This document shows, in pieces, positions 13,606 to 16,178 of a stretch of DNA of 16,178 nucleotides. The DNA is from JBAXRT01 sp037131065 (lineage in GTDB: Bacteria; Bacteroidota; Bacteroidia; Bacteroidales; FEN-979): the NCBI GenBank assembly GCA_037131065.1, contig JBAXRT010000063.1, positions 1 through 16,178 of the forward strand. The letters are read 5' to 3'. Both the position numbers and the translations under genes were made by a program. The notes beneath the pieces are model-generated. The model was not told where the DNA came from. It was given only the letters and a program-made list of their open reading frames with translations, and searched no databases. Each line of letters begins with the position of its first letter. Positions within the stretch are counted from its first letter, which is position 1.

Positions 13606-13636
13606 CGTAACCTGTGTTTTTTTTGGTGAGACCGGG

Positions 13637-13710
13637 AAAAAATTAAGAGTCTCCTTGGCAAACCATGCTTTTTATCTTTGATGAAAAGGATGTCCTGGCA
13701 AGTGAACTCT
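13637..13710 (-). terminator. Possible attenuator between gvpA and the downstream genes
   Basis: Reading the minus strand after gvpA, AGAGT (13710-13706) can pair with ACTCT (13650-13646), and inside it CTTG can pair with CAAG, extended by CCA/TGG across a bulge. A run of six T (13642-13637) follows closely. The stem is broken by a 3x3 internal loop and has a long apical loop, so it would at most be a partial terminator. Such a site would explain how gvpA can be made in large excess over later genes. Folding has not been calculated. Confidence 0.35.
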
Positions 13711-13729
13711 TCTAAACTGCAACAACTGC

Positions 13730-13936
13730 TTAAGCAGCTTTTGCGGTTAATCCGATGGCTTCTGCATACTTCAGGTATGTTTCAACCGAAGCAACAACCA
13801 CCCTTGCCTCAATAGCCAGTAATTCAATACCGACCAGTGATACGCGTACCCATGCATCAACTACGACTCCCTTGTCGAGGATGCGGTCAATGACTTCAAC
13901 CAAACTGGATGAGCCAATCGTTTTTTCTACTGCCAT
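13730..13936 (-). CDS. gvpA: Gas vesicle structural protein GvpA
   Basis: GvpA is the main shell protein of gas vesicles; ribs of GvpA form the gas-permeable, water-excluding wall. The 68-residue product is canonical: SSSLVEVIDRILDKGVVVDA (9-28), WVRVSLVGIELLAIEARVVV (29-48), then ASVETYLKYAEAIGL. Length and all core residues match the family. The ATG at 13936 has AAGGA 7 nt upstream. It is the only GvpA copy seen here, with GvpJ and GvpS as minor relatives. It is the first gene after the 239-bp control region with a sigma-54 promoter, so its expression is probably activated by the NtrC-type regulator encoded upstream. Confidence 0.97.
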   Translation of the reverse strand: MAVEKTIGSSSLVEVIDRILDKGVVVDAWVRVSLVGIELLAIEARVVVASVETYLKYAEAIGLTAKAA

Positions 13937-13965
13937 TTTGTAGTCCTTTCTTTTTGGTTTGTAAA

Positions 13966-13993
13966 AAACCGTGCTTTACATAAGGGACGGTTT
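13966..13993 (-). promoter_or_regulatory. Hairpin in the gvpA mRNA leader
   Basis: On the minus strand, AAACCGT (13993-13987) pairs with ACGGTTT (13972-13966) across a 14-nt loop, and the T-run continues for three more bases. It lies about 9 nt from the predicted 5' end of the transcript and 30 nt before the gvpA start. It could stabilise the 5' end of an abundant mRNA or act as an early attenuator. The stem is only 7 bp. Confidence 0.45.
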
Positions 13994-14013
13994 ACCTTGT
14001 TGCGGATACAAAG

Positions 14014-14027
14014 GCAAAGGGGATGCC
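14014..14027 (-). promoter_or_regulatory. Sigma-54 (-24/-12) promoter of gvpA
   Basis: The minus-strand sequence CGGCATCCCCTTTGCC holds the invariant GG (14027-14026) and GC (14015-14014) with exactly 10 bases between them. The flanks (GGCA and TTTGC) match the TGGCAC-N5-TTGC consensus well. The predicted start of transcription is near 14002, giving a leader of about 66 nt before gvpA. An NtrC-family activator is encoded just upstream, which is what a sigma-54 promoter needs. Confidence 0.75.
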
Positions 14028-14068
14028 GGAAATAAAAACGGACCCTGATTTTTTTTCTGGAAATGAAT

Positions 14069-14084
14069 CTTCAGAATTCTGAAG
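14069..14084. promoter_or_regulatory. Perfect 16-bp palindrome, candidate activator binding site
   Basis: CTTCAGAATTCTGAAG is a perfect inverted repeat centred about 74 bp before the predicted gvpA transcription start. Symmetric sites at this distance are typical enhancers for NtrC-family activators, whose Fis-type helix-turn-helix binds as a dimer. No T-run follows on the minus strand, so it is not a good terminator for the regulator gene. Confidence 0.55.
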
Positions 14085-14175
14085 CAGAGGATATTGAAAA
14101 ATTGAAAAAAAATATTGTTAGGGAGATTTTAACCTGTAATTAACCAGGGTGGATCGCTCGGAAATGAGCAGATGC

Positions 14176-15564
14176 TCAATTTTGATCGGCTCCTTTTTGA
14201 TCTGTGATCCGGTATTTCTGCATTTTGCGTGCCAATGCCATCCGCTGGATGCCAAGGACTTTTGCAGCGGCGCTCTGGTTGTTGTTGCAGTTGTGGAGGG
14301 CCAGGCGGATCAGTTCGGCTTCATGTTCTTCAAGGTTCAGCTTCTGTGGCTCCTTTGCCTGAACCGACCGCGAAGGGGTCTTGACCTGGAAATCCCTCAC
14401 CCCTAAGGAAGTACCCTTGCTAAGGATAATGGCCCTTTCCGTCATATTCTTCAGTTCCCTCACATTTCCGGGGAATGAATAGGATCTCAAAGCCTGGATG
14501 GCCTCTTTGTCGATGGGAGGGACCGGTTTGTTCATCTTGACAGAGAAGTCCTCGGCAAAATAGAACAGCAGGGGTTCGATGTCCTCGGGACGTTCCCTGA
14601 GTGGGGGAATATGGATATGCAGGGTGTTCAGCCGGTGCAGCAGATCGAGACGGAACCGTTTTTCCTCCACCAGACTGTCCAGTTCATGGTTGGTGGCTGA
14701 TATAATTCTGAAATCGGTCGAAATCGTTTGGGTTTCGCCAACCCGTGTGATCTTTTTCTCTTCGATGGCCCGAAGCATTTTTGCTTGCAGGTTCATCGGC
14801 ATATCGGCAATCTCATCCAGGAAGAGGGTTCCCTGATCACAGCTCTCGAAAAACCCTTTCTTGTCCAATATTGCACCCGTGAAGGAGCCCTTCTTGTGAC
14901 CGAAGAATTCGCTTTCAAGCAGCGAATCTGTGATGGCACTGCTGTTTACGGCGCAAAAGATATTATCCCTTCGCTTGCTGGCGAAATGGATGATGCAGGC
15001 TACGTTCTCTTTACCTGTACCGCTTTCCCCGGTAATAAGTACATTGGTGTCGGGGAATTTTGCTGCGGTCATGGCCACATCCAGTACCTCCTGGATCTTT
15101 TGGCTGACGCCGATGTAATGGCGACCAATCCTGTCTTCAAGGGCCTTGGAGATCAGGGAATTTTTTTCTTCCATCTGCCTGATCTTCTTGTGGAGTAGTA
15201 AGTATTTCTGGGTCCGTTCAATCGCGATCCGGATATCGATGTGGCGGAAGGGCTTTCTAAGGTAATCAATCGCACCCAGACGCATCGCCTTGATCACCGT
15301 GTCCATATCGCCATGCGCTGAGACGATGATCACCTCCATGGAGGGATATTTTACCTTTACCTCCTGCAGGATATCCAGACCATTGATGCCCGGCAGGCGG
15401 ACATCCAGGACCAGCAGGTCGATCGATTGTTTCTTCAGAATCAACAACCCCTGTTTACCAGTATGGGCTTCAAAGGGCTGAAACCCGGAATCCTGTAGAA
15501 ATTCAGCCAGCTCTTCCGTGAACCGTTTTTCATCATCGAGGATGAGTACATTGAGTTTAGGCAT
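14176..15564 (-). CDS. NtrC-family sigma-54-dependent response regulator
   Basis: The 462-residue protein has all three NtrC domains. The receiver (about 4-118) has LDD (9-11), phospho-acceptor Asp-54, Ser-82 and Lys-104. The AAA domain has Walker A GESGTGKE (179-186), the sigma-54 contact loop GSFTGA (226-231) in place of the usual GAFTGA, Walker B GTLFLDE (245-251) and the R-finger region. A Fis-type helix-turn-helix is at about 428-451 (NNNQSAAAKVLGIQRMALAR). It binds DNA and opens sigma-54 promoters after phosphorylation by the kinase encoded 9 nt upstream. The nearest target is the gvpA promoter, 149 bp past its stop. The ATG at 15564 has no strong ribosome site, which fits coupling to the kinase gene. 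Confidence 0.93.
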   Translation of the reverse strand: MPKLNVLILDDEKRFTEELAEFLQDSGFQPFEAHTGKQGLLILKKQSIDLLVLDVRLPGINGLDILQEVKVKYPSMEVIIVSAHGDMDTVIKAMRLGAIDYLRKPFRHIDIRIAIERTQKYLLLHKKIRQMEEKNSLISKALEDRIGRHYIGVSQKIQEVLDVAMTAAKFPDTNVLITGESGTGKENVACIIHFASKRRDNIFCAVNSSAITDSLLESEFFGHKKGSFTGAILDKKGFFESCDQGTLFLDEIADMPMNLQAKMLRAIEEKKITRVGETQTISTDFRIISATNHELDSLVEEKRFRLDLLHRLNTLHIHIPPLRERPEDIEPLLFYFAEDFSVKMNKPVPPIDKEAIQALRSYSFPGNVRELKNMTERAIILSKGTSLGVRDFQVKTPSRSVQAKEPQKLNLEEHEAELIRLALHNCNNNQSAAAKVLGIQRMALARKMQKYRITDQKGADQN

Positions 15565-15573
15565 ATTATCTTT

Positions 15574-16178
15574 TTAAGAGATGTTCTGGGCCTTCTTGCC
15601 CTTCTTGTCGGGCAGCGGCAGCGTAATTATGAAGGTAGTGCCGGAGGACTGATCGCTTCTGATTTCAATGTTCCCGTTAAGCTCCTTGATTATTCCGTAG
15701 GAGATGGACAAACCGAGACCGGTACCCTTACCTACCTCCTTGGTCGTGTAAAATGGATGAATAATGCGGTGAAGGTCCTCCGATTTGATCCCGACCCCGT
15801 TGTCACTGACCTCAATATAATTCGAAGTGGTATCGTGCCAGGTCCTCACAACGATGGATTTCTGATAATTGCTTTTTGAGACTTTCATCTTCTCCTCCAC
15901 TGCATCTTTTGAATTGCTCAGCAGGTTCAGGATCACCTGTTCAAACCGGTAAGTATTCCCGATCACCGGCAACATCTTTTTATCAGATTGGAAAGTAAGG
16001 TGTATCGAGTGATGTTTGAATTGCTCGGAGATCATTGAAATCGCATTTTTAATGCTGTCGTTGATTGCGAAGAGTGAGTTTATGTACTCATCATGATCGC
16101 GGGAGAAGGCTCTGACATGATCGATGATCCTGCCGATCCTGGAGATATCCTCGAAAATTTTTTCCGATTTGGTGCGAA
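15574..16178 (-). CDS. NtrB-type sensor histidine kinase, C-terminal part
   Basis: The frame is open from the window edge to TAA at 15574 (201 codons), so the sensor domain and the phospho-accepting His lie outside. The first visible residues (KSEKIFEDISRIGRIIDHVR) match the second dimerisation helix of a HisKA domain. The HATPase domain follows with N-box NLLSNSKDAVEE, G1 box DNGVGI, and G2 box GKGTGLGLSISYGI. It would phosphorylate Asp-54 of the response regulator encoded 9 nt downstream. The signal it senses cannot be read here. The C-terminus (PLPDKKGKKAQNIS) is complete. Confidence 0.92.
   Translation of the reverse strand, partial: RTKSEKIFEDISRIGRIIDHVRAFSRDHDEYINSLFAINDSIKNAISMISEQFKHHSIHLTFQSDKKMLPVIGNTYRFEQVILNLLSNSKDAVEEKMKVSKSNYQKSIVVRTWHDTTSNYIEVSDNGVGIKSEDLHRIIHPFYTTKEVGKGTGLGLSISYGIIKELNGNIEIRSDQSSGTTFIITLPLPDKKGKKAQNIS

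Noticed and set aside
13726..13737. 12-bp palindrome CTGCTTAAGCAG over the gvpA stop codon
   Set aside because: No loop is possible without opening the stem and no T-run follows. It arises from the Ala-Lys-Ala-Ala-stop codons and is probably chance.
14092..14119. AT-rich stretch with repeated ATATTG and A-tracts upstream of the palindrome
   Set aside because: It may be bent DNA but shows no clear IHF site and is not between the enhancer and promoter, so no function is claimed.
14165..14178. Hairpin TGAGCA-TC-TGCTCA at the end of the response regulator gene, considered as a terminator
   Set aside because: The stem is six pairs with a 2-nt loop and is followed by only three T before CC, so it is weak support for termination.
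1..16178. CRISPR arrays, tRNA or rRNA genes, insertion sequences
   Set aside because: No repeated spacer pattern, cloverleaf, rRNA-like stretch, transposase or terminal repeats were seen; coding density on the minus strand is nearly complete.

Overview
This window is almost entirely one gas vesicle (gvp) gene cluster. Every supported gene is on the minus strand, so transcription runs from the high coordinates to the low ones. The cluster has a full set of bacterial-type structural and assembly genes: gvpA, a GvpC-like repeat protein, gvpN, gvpJ, a gvpH-like Hsp20, five gvpF/gvpL paralogues, gvpG, a gvpO-like gene, gvpS and gvpK. The host is probably a Gram-negative, mid-GC bacterium. The reasons are an NtrC-type regulator with a well-formed sigma-54 (-24/-12) promoter, Shine-Dalgarno sites of the AGGAG type, and a GvpJ and GvpS of bacterial type. 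An archaeal-looking CDC48 ATPase is present, which some anaerobic bacterial lineages carry. I cannot fix the phylum from sequence reading alone; Desulfobacterota or Bacteroidota are guesses.

Layout in transcription order. (1) 16178-14176: the 3' part of an NtrB-type histidine kinase, then a complete NtrC-family response regulator. (2) 14175-13937: a 239-bp control region with a perfect 16-bp palindrome (candidate enhancer), a sigma-54 promoter and a hairpin in the predicted gvpA leader. (3) 13936-11685: gvpA, an unrecognised helical protein, and a large protein with a 33-residue periodicity (GvpC-like) ending in a winged-helix-like domain. A possible attenuator lies between gvpA and the rest. 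(4) 11679-9853: a stand-alone DnaJ-type zinc-finger protein with six CxxCxGxG motifs, a 53-residue single-membrane-span peptide, gvpN, and a short coiled-coil GvpV-like gene. (5) 9837-5835: gvpJ, an Hsp20/GvpH-like gene, an ArsA/Get3-type ATPase and a two-ring CDC48 AAA ATPase. (6) 5831-445: a GvpF/L with a C-terminal J domain, two more GvpF, gvpG, a gvpO-like gene, gvpL, gvpS, another GvpF/L and gvpK. (7) 426-1: the start of a gene of unknown function that runs off the window.

The two-component system probably switches on gvpA through sigma-54. GvpA forms the shell, the GvpC-like protein stiffens it, and GvpN with the F/L/G/J/S/K/O proteins nucleates and extends the vesicle. The unusual part is the quantity of protein-folding machinery. 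A J domain is fused to GvpF, a DnaJ-type zinc finger is encoded separately, and there are also an Hsp20, a Get3/ArsA-like ATPase, CDC48 and GvpN. These look like a dedicated chaperone set for handling the very hydrophobic GvpA and its partners. That functional reading is inference; the gene content is directly visible.
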